From contig JAVKOQ010000320.1 in NCBI GenBank assembly GCA_031835245.1, positions 1 to 59,249 on the forward strand: a stretch of DNA of 59,249 bases, read 5' to 3'. The notes beneath the pieces are model-generated. The model did not search any database. It had not been told where the DNA came from and saw only the letters and a list, made by a program, of their open reading frames with translations. Positions 32,812-46,258 of this stretch are shown piece by piece; positions within the stretch are counted from its first letter, which is position 1, and each line of letters begins with the position of its first letter. The stretch comes from Balamuthia mandrillaris. Taxonomy: Eukaryota; Discosea; Longamoebia; Balamuthiidae. The translations under genes and the position numbers were made by a program.

Positions 32812-33919
32812 ATGAGACGCTACAAGAAGCAGAAAAAGTTTCCGGCTTTTGAGTCGGGCTTTCAGCCTGCTGGCAAGAATGAACCACCAGACAGGCCTGC
32901 CACGGTGTTGAGCAATCGCCAAAAGCAGAAACAGAAACGCAAAGCCCAAAAGGCCGGCGGGGCGGATAATCTTCCTGCTCCCAGCGAGAAGCTGCCCGCT
33001 TCTTTGCGGAGGGTCATGAACGCCAAGCAACGCCTTAAAGAGGGAAAGAAAAGTGAGGCTACTTCTTCTTTTTTTTTTTGTTTGATTATTATTTTTTTTT
33101 TGACTTTGTATCCCTTTTAAATAGTTTCTTTTGCTCAAAGAGAGAGTGTTCCAAAGGCGAAGAAGGAGAGAGCTGCAAATAATAATCAAGCATCCACCAC
33201 CAAAGAAAGCGCTGCGAACAATGACAGCGTAGTGAAGAAGAACGACGAGATCAAGTTTGATAAACAACGCCCCGGAGAAACCTTTCATCAGTACACCGAA
33301 CGCCTCAACCGAGAGACCAAAGAGTACCTCATTCGATTCAACAAACGAACGACCAACACCGCGCTCAAACGCAAAGAATACGACAAGAAAAGAAAAGAAA
33401 AGCTCAAAGCTAAACGGCAGAAGCGAAGCCATAAGGGTTCTCCTTCGGAGGAGGAGGAAGAAGAAGAGGGAGACGGAGGAGAAGAAGGAGAAGGAGGAAA
33501 GAAGAAGAGCTTCAATGCGTTCAAGGATCAAGTTGCTTTTGGAGAGGTAGTCGACCGTCCTCCTGACTTGACCGTCAAACCCAAAATCAAAGGAGTACGC
33601 CTCTCCCTCTTCTTTCACTTGTAGTTCGTTCTTTGTTCTGTCGTCATCCTTTGTTGTTTCTTCCTTTCTATCTTGTCGTTTCTTTTGTTATTGTTTTCTC
33701 ACAACAACCAACAAACAGAGCAATAATCCATTGCGACCACAACCACGCCTGAGCGAAGAGGAAGAGAAAGAACGCAGAGTGCGAGAACTCTACGTCACTC
33801 GCATCATGCAAAACTACAAAGCCGCAAAGGCAAAACGCAAAGAGCAAGAACAACAATCCAATCCCAGCGGAGGTGGCGGTTCTTCCGCCACCAAACCTCT
33901 CCCCAGCAGTTACCTTTAA
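32812..33919 (+). CDS. CCDC137-like basic nuclear/nucleolar protein
   Basis: Three exons: ATG 32812 to ~33051, ~33124-33595 and ~33720-33919. The diagnostic segment is RPGETFHQYTERLNRETKEY, the conserved core of CCDC137 homologues, preceded by LPASLRRVMNAKQRLKEGKK and followed by VDRPPDLTVKPKIKG. The protein is highly basic with a Glu-rich insert. Vertebrate CCDC137 is chromosome/nucleolus-associated; by analogy a role in ribosome biogenesis or nuclear function is inferred. First intron ~33052-33123 (GTGAGG..TAG), second ~33596-33719. Confidence 0.78.
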
Positions 33920-33971
33920 ATTTTATTTAAATACAAACAGGAAACTGCATCTCATGAAGTTGTACATCGGT

Positions 33972-35492
33972 TCATTCGTTTAGAGCTAACGAGCTGTGAG
34001 GAATAGAGGTGCTGCCTGGTCTCTTTTCTCTGCCAGCAAGAGTAAGGTCGGTTGCGCTTTCTCCTATTCTGTTGTTCGCGTCGGGCGTTTTGTTACGACT
34101 TCGTTTGGGTCGTAACGTCTCGCTTTTGCCGATGGCTCGACGCAAACCTCCGCCTCCACCTCCACTTTTCTTGTTGGGCGAAGAAGAGGATGTAGGAACG
34201 GAGGAGGATACTGCCGCCGTTGATGGTTTCTTTTTTCCTAGGCTTGGACTTGTGGATTCTTTCTTGCTTTTATTTTCACTCTTGTCGTTTGGTTGGTGTT
34301 GAAAGCTTTCTCGATCCAGTTTTTTGCTCTTCAGGTTGTTCCAACTTAGCGTACGCAGAAGCTCCTTCCCTCCACTTCCGCTGCCGCTCGTTTCTTTCTT
34401 CTCAACGGCGGTTGACCTTTTTCCTTTTCTCTTCTCTTTCTCCTTTTCATCTTCTGCTGTCGTTCCATTGTTGTTACTTTTGGTGGAATGAGAAGCTGAG
34501 AAGGAAGCAGACGAAGAAGCGGATGAAGAGGATGAAGGTGGAGAACTTCCACTGGCCTGACGAGCAGCAACCTCTTGATGCGCCAGCTCTGGTGGATTAC
34601 TTGTGGATCGTTGTCTTAGTTGAGTTCCAGCAGAGGACGAAGAAGGAGAAGTGGAAGCAGTGGATGGAAGAGCAGAGGTGGAACTGCTCTGTTCTTCTTC
34701 AGCGAGTTTTACCACTGTGGTAAGCGTCTTCAATCCTCCTTTCAACTTTCTGCGAAGAGAGTTCTTCTTGTACTTATCATCGTTGGAAACAGGAGACCTG
34801 TGTCCCTCCCATTCAGGAATGAAGAAGCCTTCTGTTATCCATTCTTTGTCAGCGGCAAAGGCTTGTTGTTGGTTGGAAGAAGGGGGGGAGACAGCGGAAA
34901 GGGTGGAGAAGGAAGACGCTCCCGCGAAAGTGCCTTTCTTGGTGTCGGCAGGAGGAGGTCTGTTGTGGACTTGAGTCCCAGGCTTCAGAATGAGGCTTCC
35001 ATCCCCTTTTTTTGAAGCAAGACAGGGATGAGAAGAGGAGAACAAAAACGAAAGAAGCAAGAAGCGAAGTAACATACCGGAGATATAAGCCTCCAAACCT
35101 GTTTCCTTTCGCTTGCTGTGACGCTTTTTCTTCTTTTGTTTCTCGGTACTGTCGCTCTTCGTGGGAGAAGATGAAGAGTATGGCGTATCTTGTTTGGCAG
35201 ATCGCGTAGAGTCGGAAGAAGAGCTTGCAGAAGAGGAAGTGGAGTGAGCTTCTTCCTCCTCTTGGCCCTCGGCATCGCTCTCATCGTAATCCAGATCCAT
35301 GCCAAAGTCGATGCGTTGTCCAGTGCCATCGATGAGATATGCCACTTTCATCGACTTTCGTGCAGAGAGAGGGCAAGCGTCTCCGACGGCGTTGCCTTCG
35401 CCGTTGTTGCCATTGCTTCCATCTTCTGCACCAGAGAAGCTGGTAGAAAGAGCTCGCCTGCTGATGCGATACTGCAAGTTCTTCTTCGCCAT
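33972..35492 (-). CDS. unknown Ser/Lys-rich low-complexity protein
   Basis: ATG 35492 begins MAKKNLQYRISRRALSTSFS. One intron (~35009-35078) removes a stretch that also happens to be open. Distinct conserved-looking pieces are MKVAYLIDGTGQRIDFGMDL, EAYISGDGSLILKPGTQVHN and ITEGFFIPEWEGH. The rest is Ser-, Lys- and Gly-rich, with NLKSKKLDRESF and basic clusters. I recognise no family. It begins 94 bp after the stop of the upstream same-strand C2 gene. Confidence 0.6.
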   Translation of the reverse strand: MAKKNLQYRISRRALSTSFSGAEDGSNGNNGEGNAVGDACPLSARKSMKVAYLIDGTGQRIDFGMDLDYDESDAEGQEEEEAHSTSSSASSSSDSTRSAKQDTPYSSSSPTKSDSTEKQKKKKRHSKRKETGLEAYISGMLLRFLLLSFLFSSSHPCLASKKGDGSLILKPGTQVHNRPPPADTKKGTFAGASSFSTLSAVSPPSSNQQQAFAADKEWITEGFFIPEWEGHRSPVSNDDKYKKNSLRRKLKGGLKTLTTVVKLAEEEQSSSTSALPSTASTSPSSSSAGTQLRQRSTSNPPELAHQEVAARQASGSSPPSSSSSASSSASFSASHSTKSNNNGTTAEDEKEKEKRKGKRSTAVEKKETSGSGSGGKELLRTLSWNNLKSKKLDRESFQHQPNDKSENKSKKESTSPSLGKKKPSTAAVSSSVPTSSSSPNKKSGGGGGGLRRAIGKSETLRPKRSRNKTPDANNRIGESATDLTLAGREKRPGSTSIPHSSLALNE

Positions 35493-35585
35493 CAATAGTC
35501 GTTGTCGTCTCTCTTCAGCACCTGGGAACTAGAGTTAGTAATGCTCTCTTATAAAGAGACACACAAACAAAGAAAGAGCAAGCGG

Positions 35586-36650
35586 CTAATCGTAACTGGA
35601 AGATTGGTCCTGATCGTCTCTTGGGGTTGACAGCGGAGAGGTGAATGTGGATTCGATTCTAGAAGCAGAAGAAGGAGGTGCAACGCTTCCTTTTGCCATC
35701 ATCTCAAACATGCGATTGAAAGATTGCGTTAACTCGGTTCTTATTTCTTTGGTGTCGTTCTCGATGGAAGCCACTCTCGCGTCCTGTAGCTTCCTTTCGG
35801 TCGCCTGAAGTTCCATTTGTGAGTCGAACTTGTGCTCCAAATCCTCCAACTTTGTCATCACTTTTTTCAAGAAGACAGCCACTAACTTGATGGTATCGTG
35901 TGGTTTCTCTTTGTTGTTACTCTCTCGTTCGGGGTGATGCTGAGCGCTCTCCTCCCTCCTCTTCATTTTCTCTTTTTCTCTTTCCAGCTCTTCCACATAT
36001 TTCCTCATCGTGGCAGCTTTTCTCTCCAGCTCTTCATTCTGGAAACGCAGCTCTGTCATCGCTCGGTCTTCCTCTCTTTTTCTTTGCAGCTCTTTTTCCA
36101 GGTGCTCCACTTTTTCCTTCAAGAGGTTGTTCTCCCATGAGAGCTTAGCGGCCGTTTCGTTGAGAGCGGCTTCTTCTTTGGCTGAAGTCTCTTTGGCTTC
36201 GTTGTCCAGTCTTTTGATCTCGCTTTCTAACGAGTGGATTTGTTTTATTAGTTTGTTTATCTCTTGTTCATCTCCGAACAAACTTGTTTGATGACCCTAA
36301 GAAGAGAGTTCGTAATATGAGTTTCCTATGTGAGAGAGAGAGAGAGAGAGAGAATGAAAATAACAAAGAAGGTCGAACCGAAACAGGAACAGAAGTCGGG
36401 CGTTGAGCAGATCGAGAGGCAGGAGGTGGTGCCTTGCTTATAGGAAGAGTGAGAAGGATGTGAATCTCCGGTAAAGGCTCTGCCGTCTGCGCAAAGGCAG
36501 AGGAAAGCCTCAAAGGAAACCAGTGGTCTATCTCCTGTTTGAGCTCTCCCTTTTCCGTTTGGACCATTAGCCTCAAAGGCAACAATAAGTGGCCAATTAA
36601 CTCTGTTTATTGATAAGAGTTAGAAGAAGAAGAAGAACAAGCAGAAGCAG

Positions 36651-36687
<37 letters not shown>

Positions 36688-37100
36688 AGAAGAAGAAGAA
36701 GCAGAAGAAGAAGAAGAAGAAGAAGAACAAGAACAAGAACAAGAAGAACAAGAAGAAGAAGAACTAGAACAAGAAGAAGAACAAGAAGAACTAGAACAAG
36801 AACAAGAACAAGAAGAACAAGAACAAGAACAAGAAGAAAAAGAACAAGAACAAGAACAAGAACAAGAACAAGAACAAGAACAAGAACAAGAACAAGAACA
36901 AGAACAAGAACAAGAACAAGAGCAAGAAAAAAAAAGGTACGTTTAGTTTGCTCGAAGGGGGGTCGTTCCGAAACATGCCAAACTTGTAATAGGAGCTCTT
37001 TCTCACGTAAATCTCCTTCATAAGAACTTCACCACAGATAACATTAAAACAGCATACAGAGAACGGGAGAATAAGAAGAGAAGACAATGAGTAGAGGAGA

Positions 37101-37146
<46 letters not shown>

Positions 37147-37562
37147 TAAAGAAGAAGCATAGAAGATAAAAAAACGGAATTAAGAAACGGTGCTTACAAG
37201 CTAAGAAGATCCTGAGCCCAAACAAGGTGACTGCCGCTCAATGCCCGTGTCCGTTTAATGACCGCTCTTTTATGAGGGAATTGTTCCGATAAGTCTTTCT
37301 CCTGGCTGGGAGCAGACGAAGCGGAGAGCTGCGAGTATTCTCCCTCGTGCAGGAACGCCGCTAAGCAATAGACGTTGTTTCGGTTTGACTCGTCGTCGTA
37401 TATCCCCACGCTTCGTAGGTTACGCGCCGCCAACGCCAGAAAGACTTTTTTTTTGTGGTTGAACAGAACGTGGTGTGGTGAAGTTTAGCAAGCAGGAACA
37501 AGACGATGAAAAGTGCGTGTAACTCAACCCATCATACCTCTTTCCTTGTTTCTCCACGCCAT
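35586..37562 (-). CDS. C2-domain protein with long coiled coil
   Basis: ATG 37562 gives MAWRNKER, spliced to VFLALAARNLRSVGIYDDES, HLVWAQDLLSL, then KELLLQVWHVSERPPFEQT, then LIGHLLLPLRLMVQTEKGE and EIHILLTLPIS. This is a C2 beta-sandwich pattern (strand, LLLQVW, LIGH..LPL, IHILLTL). From ~36285 onward is a ~120-residue heptad coiled coil (EINKLIKQIHSLESEIKRLD), a Ser-rich tail and SSSYD. The calcium-binding aspartates are not evident, so this may be a protein- or lipid-binding C2. The intron at 36620-36930 is almost wholly a TTC/TTG(C) repeat on the sense strand. Centrosomal or ciliary C2 coiled-coil proteins look similar, but amoebae of this kind lack cilia. Confidence 0.65.
36620..36930. 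repeat. (AAG)n/(AAGAAC)n repeat array in an intron
   Basis: About 310 bp of AGC, GAA and AAGAAC repeats on the plus strand fill an intron of the minus-strand C2 gene. On the sense strand it is a pyrimidine-rich TTC/GTTCTT tract. Confidence 0.9.
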
Positions 37563-37958
37563 CTCCTGCGTTGAGGTTCCGCAATGCGTACTTTTATTTT
37601 TTGCTTCTCTCTCCTGGCCTCTGTCCTTCCTCTCTCTCCTTTTGGTGTTGTCGTGATAGAAAACAAAAAAATCGGGGTTTGAGATTTGTTCTTATAACAA
37701 CAAATGATTGTAACGTTCTTATGATTGGCTCCATTCTATATTAATTAACGGAACATTACGCAGTTTGTTTTGGTGCAAAGCATCGATGATCGATGGAGAA
37801 GACGCTATTTGGCTTTGTTTTTTTGTTCTTGAAAAAATAAAGCACACAAAGACATGGATGGTTTAATACTATAATAACTCAAGGAAAAACAGAAGAAGAA
37901 AAGAGAGTTGTTGAGTAGGAAAAAAAAGAAAGAAAAGAAAAAAAGGGAGAAAGAGAAA

Positions 37959-38435
37959 TCATTCTTCGGCAAGGCTGAAATAATAAGCGGCCAATCGGGT
38001 CTCCAAGCTTTCAAAGTCTGGACGCTCGTCCCTGTTCTTCTTCCAGCAGTCCTGCATCAGCTCGCGAAACTCTTTGGGACAGTCCTCCGGTATGATGGGG
38101 CGCATCCCATCGATCACCTGCAACGCGATGTTATAGGGAGAGCTCTCTCCTGGATAGGGTGTCGATTGTCTTGCCACCAACTCCCAAAGCAATACTCCAA
38201 AACTATCGTTTCAGACAAAAGTTAAAAAATGCAACAAAGCGAAAAAGAATATCAGCAAATAAACATAGATGTAAAGAGCACCAACCTGTACGCATCACTT
38301 TTTTCAGAAAATTGACGTTCGAGCAGAGACTCGGGAGCCATCCATGCCACCGGCCCAAAGTTGTTGTTGGACTGAAGATAGGCACTCGTTTTCACCCGCG
38401 ATAAACCAAAATCTTTTTTGTTTTAAACACCATAT

Positions 38436-38478
<43 letters not shown>

Positions 38479-41400
38479 AACAGCAGAAATAGGAAGAGGA
38501 AAGTACCTGTTACTACTACACGACAACTTTCATCGACTAAACAATTCCGAGCAGCCACATCTCTGTGAATCACTTTTTCCCGGTGCAAATGTAAAATGCC
38601 TTTTTTTTGTTTGAAGGGATAAGAGAACGATATAAGAATGTGAGAAAGAAAAAGAAAATAAGGAGAGAAAGCGAAGTGAAGGCGAAAGAGGTGAAAAGAA
38701 AGTGACAAAGAAAAGAGAAAAAAGCAAGTGACAAACCAGCAGCAGCATCTCTGGCCATTCCAACAACGGTTTTCCAAGGTACTTTCTCTCGTCGTACGAT
38801 GAGGATGTCGTAAAGGCTCCCCTTCTCGTAAAATTGGGTGACGAGACTAACGTCCTCCCGACTCTTCACAATACCTATGTAATTCACCACGTGTGGATGG
38901 TGACACAGTTTTCTATGTTTTTACGAACAAATAAAGAAAAAGATGAGAAGAGAAGGGGAGGTGAGCAAAAACACAAATGGAAGCAAACATGGAAGAGCAG
39001 AAGGTGATGATACGAACTCTAACAAAGCGGCCTCCCGGAAAAGCTCCGTCAATTCTTTCTCACCTAATGCTCCCACCAACTTTTTCACTGCCACAGTTGC
39101 TCCTCTCCATTCTGAAGAAATGAAAAGATAAGAACAGAAGCGAAACGAGAAAGAGAGAAAAACAAGAAAAGAGGAAAGAAAAAAGAACAAGAACAAAAAA
39201 AATGAGACGTGAGATGAGAAAAGAGAAGAAACAGAAAGAAAAATGAGAGGACGAGATGCGTTACCGCCACGATATACAATGCCAAACACGCCCCTACCAA
39301 CGGGGCGTTTCTCGATCTTGAGCTCCGAACGCTCAATTTCTCTGTACTTGGGTATCATGTTCAATGCTAGTTCTTCCACGCGCCGAGCGAGGTCAAATGC
39401 ATCATCTCCATGACTTCGTTTCTTTTTAAATATGCTGCCAGGTGGTCCACCTCCTCCATCTGTGTTTGCAGTTGAACTTTGTTTGCTAGCTTCCTTCTTT
39501 TTTCTGTTTAGTTTAATAATATCAAAACGACAGTGAGCATGAGCCAATGCAAAGTACGGAGTGAAAGTGAGTTGGTAACGCACTTTGGGGTGGCTTTGTC
39601 AAAAATATCAATAAGAGAGGTAACGACGGTGCCGCTACCGCCCCTTTTCTTCTTCTTGCTCATGCTCTTGCGGATGGTCATCTTTGGTGAACTGTCGTCA
39701 CCTGAGCTCGTTACAGGTGCCATCGATCCCGAGTCACTAGCGCTGCGAGAGCGTTGTCCTCCAGCTTGTTGTTGTGACACAAGGTCAGTATTGATGTTGA
39801 CGTGGATATAACGTTGGTGATGCTCCACTTGGGGAGTGACAGGAGTAGAAGAGGAGTCATCGGTCTCATCGGAGGGTTGTTCCAACACTAAAGAATCGCC
39901 AAGATCACCGTACAGCTCTCCTTGAGAGGAAGCGATGAGGTCAGCACCATCTTCAAGTTCTTCGGTGTCACTGGAAGAGTCTTTCATGGAGGAAGAAGAG
40001 GAGGCGGTTCTTGGTTTGATGGGAAGCTGAGCGATGGCGTTGAGGAGCTTGCGGCGTTTGCCGAACTCCACCACGCCCAAGTCCCGCAGGTCTTTGTCTG
40101 TCATTTCGGCGAGGACGTCGAAGGTGACGTCTTCTTTCTTAAAGAGTTCGGCGTATTTACCACAATTGTTTTCTTTCAACCATCCCACCATATCTTGGTT
40201 TTGTGTGTTGATGTTTTTAAGTTTTGAACTTATCAGTTAAGTCATATTCACCAAGAGCATTGAGGAAGACAAAAACGAGAAGAAACGAACCTTGATGTTC
40301 TACAATTTTTCCGTTGACATAGCGCACTTTGAAGCAACCAAGGTGAGGCGGTTTGAGCAGACCAACGCCATGCCGCTGGTCTTCACTAAACTCTCCTGTG
40401 TAACTGGTGCCGTCGGGTGTTGTGTAGGTGCCCCGTCCTTCAAAGTTGTTGTTGCGAAACTCTCCAACGTAACGCGCTCCATCGGGGAACAGGTATGTTC
40501 CCTGCCCATGCATTTGATCGTTCTTGTATTCTCCAAAGTATTTTGTACCATCCGCTAAAGTTTAAAAAGAAGACAATTTAAGTTATACGCAACAACGAGA
40601 AGAGAAGCAGAGAAGCAGAAGATCGAGAGAACAAGAAGAGAGCAGAGAAGATGAAAGGGCAGGAGCATAAACGAACTTCCAGAAACGTAATCACCCATGC
40701 CGTGCTTCATATCATCCAAGAATTGTCCTTCGTATTTAGTTCCGTTGGCCCACGTGAACTTGCCCTGTCCGTTCTTTCTGCCGTTTGCCCAGTCTCCGGT
40801 ATATGACGCGCCGCTGGGCCATGTGTAAGTGCCTTGTCCATGAAACTTACCTTCCTTCCATTCCCCTGTTTTTTGTTTTTCCCAATATAACGTAAAGAGG
40901 TTTAACAGAGAACCCACCCGAAATAAAAAAAGAAAGGAACTAAAAGAGAGAACAAGAAGAAGAACAAGAAGAAGAAGAAGGAGAAGAACAAGAACAAGAA
41001 CAAGAACAAGAACAAGAACAAGAACAAGAACAAGAACAAGAACAAGAACAAGAACAAGAACAAGAAGAAGAGTCTCAAAAAAAAGGTGCTGATGAAAAAC
41101 AAAAACCAAGTTAAAGAGAAACAGGAAGGGAGGAAGACCTTCATATTTACTGCCGGAGGTCCAAACATAGGTTCCAAAGCCGTGCTGCTTGCCGTTCTTC
41201 CAGCTGCCCTCGTACTGACCGTCCTTGAAGATCATCTTGCCCTGTCCGTTCCTCCTTCCCTTGGCATTCAACGAGCCGATATAGGTGCTGCCATTGGCAT
41301 AGACCTTCTTGACGGTGGCTCCCTCTATGCCGCTTCCTCCCCCGCTCCCCGCGCCCGGGCCTCCCATCCCGCCCTCCGACCCGCTTCCCACGTTCATGAT

Positions 41401-41931
41401 GATGGTGGAGGAGCCCTTGGAGCTCTTCTTTCGTTGGCCGCTGCGCGGGCTGAGCAAGGAATTACACTCTGCGGAGGCCTCCGCGGAGGTGCTCAAAGCG
41501 CCGGTCGGGAGGCTGAGCGAAGAGGATTGTCTATCGGTTGCCTCGGCCGAGCGTTCCCTGCGCGATCGCTTTTTCTCCTTCTTCTCTTTCTTCTTCTTTT
41601 TGGTGTTACCGCTATTATTACTGGTTGTGTTGTCCTCTTTGCAGCTGTTGTCGTTGTTAATATGGGGGTCGGAAAGGTTCGAAGCGGAAGAAGGAGTAGA
41701 AGAGGAGGGGTGGTCTGGAAGGACGGAGGTGAAGGAGGAGGTAGAAGAGGTGGGCGTGCAGAGGGAGGAGCTGCTGGGGGAGGTCGAGGCGGAGTGGCCG
41801 GGAGAGGAGAGGGCGGCAAGGGAGGTAGAGGCGCGAGGCATGGAGGGAGAGGTGCTGCCGTTGGTCATACTCGCCGGCGTGGTGAAGCTCCGCTTCTTCG
41901 TCGTGGCCGTAGCGGGGGTGGTGCCTTCCAT
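37959..41931 (-). CDS. MORN-SAM-tyrosine kinase fusion
   Basis: ATG 41931 opens a Ser/Thr/Pro-rich head. About eight MORN repeats follow (YIGSLNAKGRRNGQGKMIF, YTGDWANGRKNGQGKFTW, YVGEFRNNNFEGRGTYT). The last MORN exon joins in frame across a 97-nt GT..AAG intron (40194-40290) to a SAM domain: VGWLKENNCGKYAELFKKED, DKDLRDLGV...RRKLLNAI. A linker leads to the kinase: GRGVFGIVYRG, VAVKKL, HRDVAARNCLV, DFGLSRV, WMAPESL, SFGVLLWELVARQ and DRP. RDVAARN and WMAPE are tyrosine-kinase signatures. No signal peptide or membrane helix is present, so it is cytosolic; MORN repeats often bind phosphoinositide membranes. Sense-strand CT and GTTCTT repeats fill several introns. Confidence 0.83.
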
Positions 41932-42369
41932 CTCCTCTTTTTGTTATTTATTATTTGGAGTCTATCGATGCCCTTCTCAACCCCCCTCCTTCCTTTCTCG
42001 GTTTCTTCTCTCTTGAAAACTTTTTTTTGTGGGGAAAGAAAAATAATCTTATATAGGCCTGCGTTACAAATGGAAGAAAAAAAAAAAGAAATTCTATGAG
42101 CAGGCCACGTGAAGAGGTCGTCTTCCCCCCACAACAACTCCCAAAGCCGTCAACTTCGTCTCTCCCTTTGCGCTTTCTTTTTTTTTTTTTTGTTTCCTTT
42201 TTTTTTATTTATTTTTTTTACAGTAATGTGATCTGAGTGATCTTTAGGTAATTTTACAATAATTCCCTTTTTAAAGTATGTATGACGTGTGTTTTATTAT
42301 CGGTATAGCCAACAAAAGGAAATAATTCAGATCTGATCTAGAATATTTTTCCGATTTTAAAATAAAGTA
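41932..42369. other. AT-rich intergenic gap
   Basis: Poly-T and poly-A runs (42178-42222) between two minus-strand genes. It is the likely 5' region of the MORN-kinase gene and 3' side of the methyltransferase gene is adjacent. No gene is seen. Confidence 0.35.
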
Positions 42370-45086
<2,717 letters not shown>

Positions 45087-45466
45087 CTCTGTTGCCTGTA
45101 TGTATGTTATTGAACAACTTGGGCAGCAATTGGGCTAGAATTGTGCAGCTGTTCTATCTGATGTCATTCTCTGGCCCAGAGAGACGAAGCCACCAACAAA
45201 GGACAACAAAATTTGTCTAGAAACCAAAGTGGAGGATTCAGTAGGGATTTCCCGTTCAAGTGGGAAGCAACTGGAGAGAGGACAAAATTTGCCCGTGATT
45301 CAGTCCCGCTGGGCGGATCTTGAACAAAAATATTAAACTCTGTCGACTGAAATTCATCGTAAAAGAAAGGCGGTGATAAAGAAGAGCGAAGTGGCAAGTC
45401 TCGAGCTTCTCTCGGCCATCGTTCCCTTCTTTTGCTTGCGACTTGATACTTGCTGCCTCGTGTAGG

Positions 45467-46214
45467 ATGCAGGGGCGAGCCGTGCCTCCTCGCTTGGAGC
45501 TTCCTTCGTTTCTTCCCTCGTCTCCCAGTGGCTCCAACTTGGACGAAGCACAAACCCTCTCATCATGGAACGTTTGGATCAAGGAAGACATCCCGAAAGA
45601 TCGTTTGGAGTACATAAACCTCTTTTTCACTCTTCTTCGTTCATTCTTCTATTCTTTTTTTAAAACGTCAGTCTACTTGAAACAGATATGCAAAGAATTG
45701 GGGCGACTTTAAGCGTAGCGCGGTGCTGCGAGTGGCAGAAGGGCCTATGGTGGAGATTTGCGAAAGGATCGACAACAAAAGCAAAGCCGTCAAACGTATC
45801 CTGTACTCGGCCCCTCCCTATAGTCTTCTTGAAGTGCTGGATAGCACCCGCTACTTCTCTCTTTGCATTCACCTGCCAGACGCTGGAAACAAAGGTATTT
45901 CCTCTTCTTTTTGTTGTTGTTGTTGTTGTTGTTCTTCTTCTTCTTCTTCTTCTTGTTCTTGTTCTTCTTCTTGTTCTTGTTCTTCTTCTTGTTCTTCTTC
46001 TTCTTCTTCTTCTTCTTCTTCTTCTTCTTCTTGTTCTTCTACTTCTTCTTTTGCGCCTCCCTCTCTCCTTCTCTTTGAATGGGAAATGCTGAGTTGACGT
46101 GTCTATCAGAAATGTTTTTGGGAATCGCTTTTTACACAAAGGAAGAAAGCACTTCTTTTATACGAAAACTGTGAGTTTTTCGTTCTATCTCGATAGCCGC
46201 TTTATCTTCTCTGA

Positions 46215-46258
<44 letters not shown>

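Noticed and set aside
41086-42099. Long plus-strand ORF opposite the MORN-kinase gene
   Set aside because: It is antisense to exons with clear MORN repeats, is Gly/Arg-rich from composition and has no domain.
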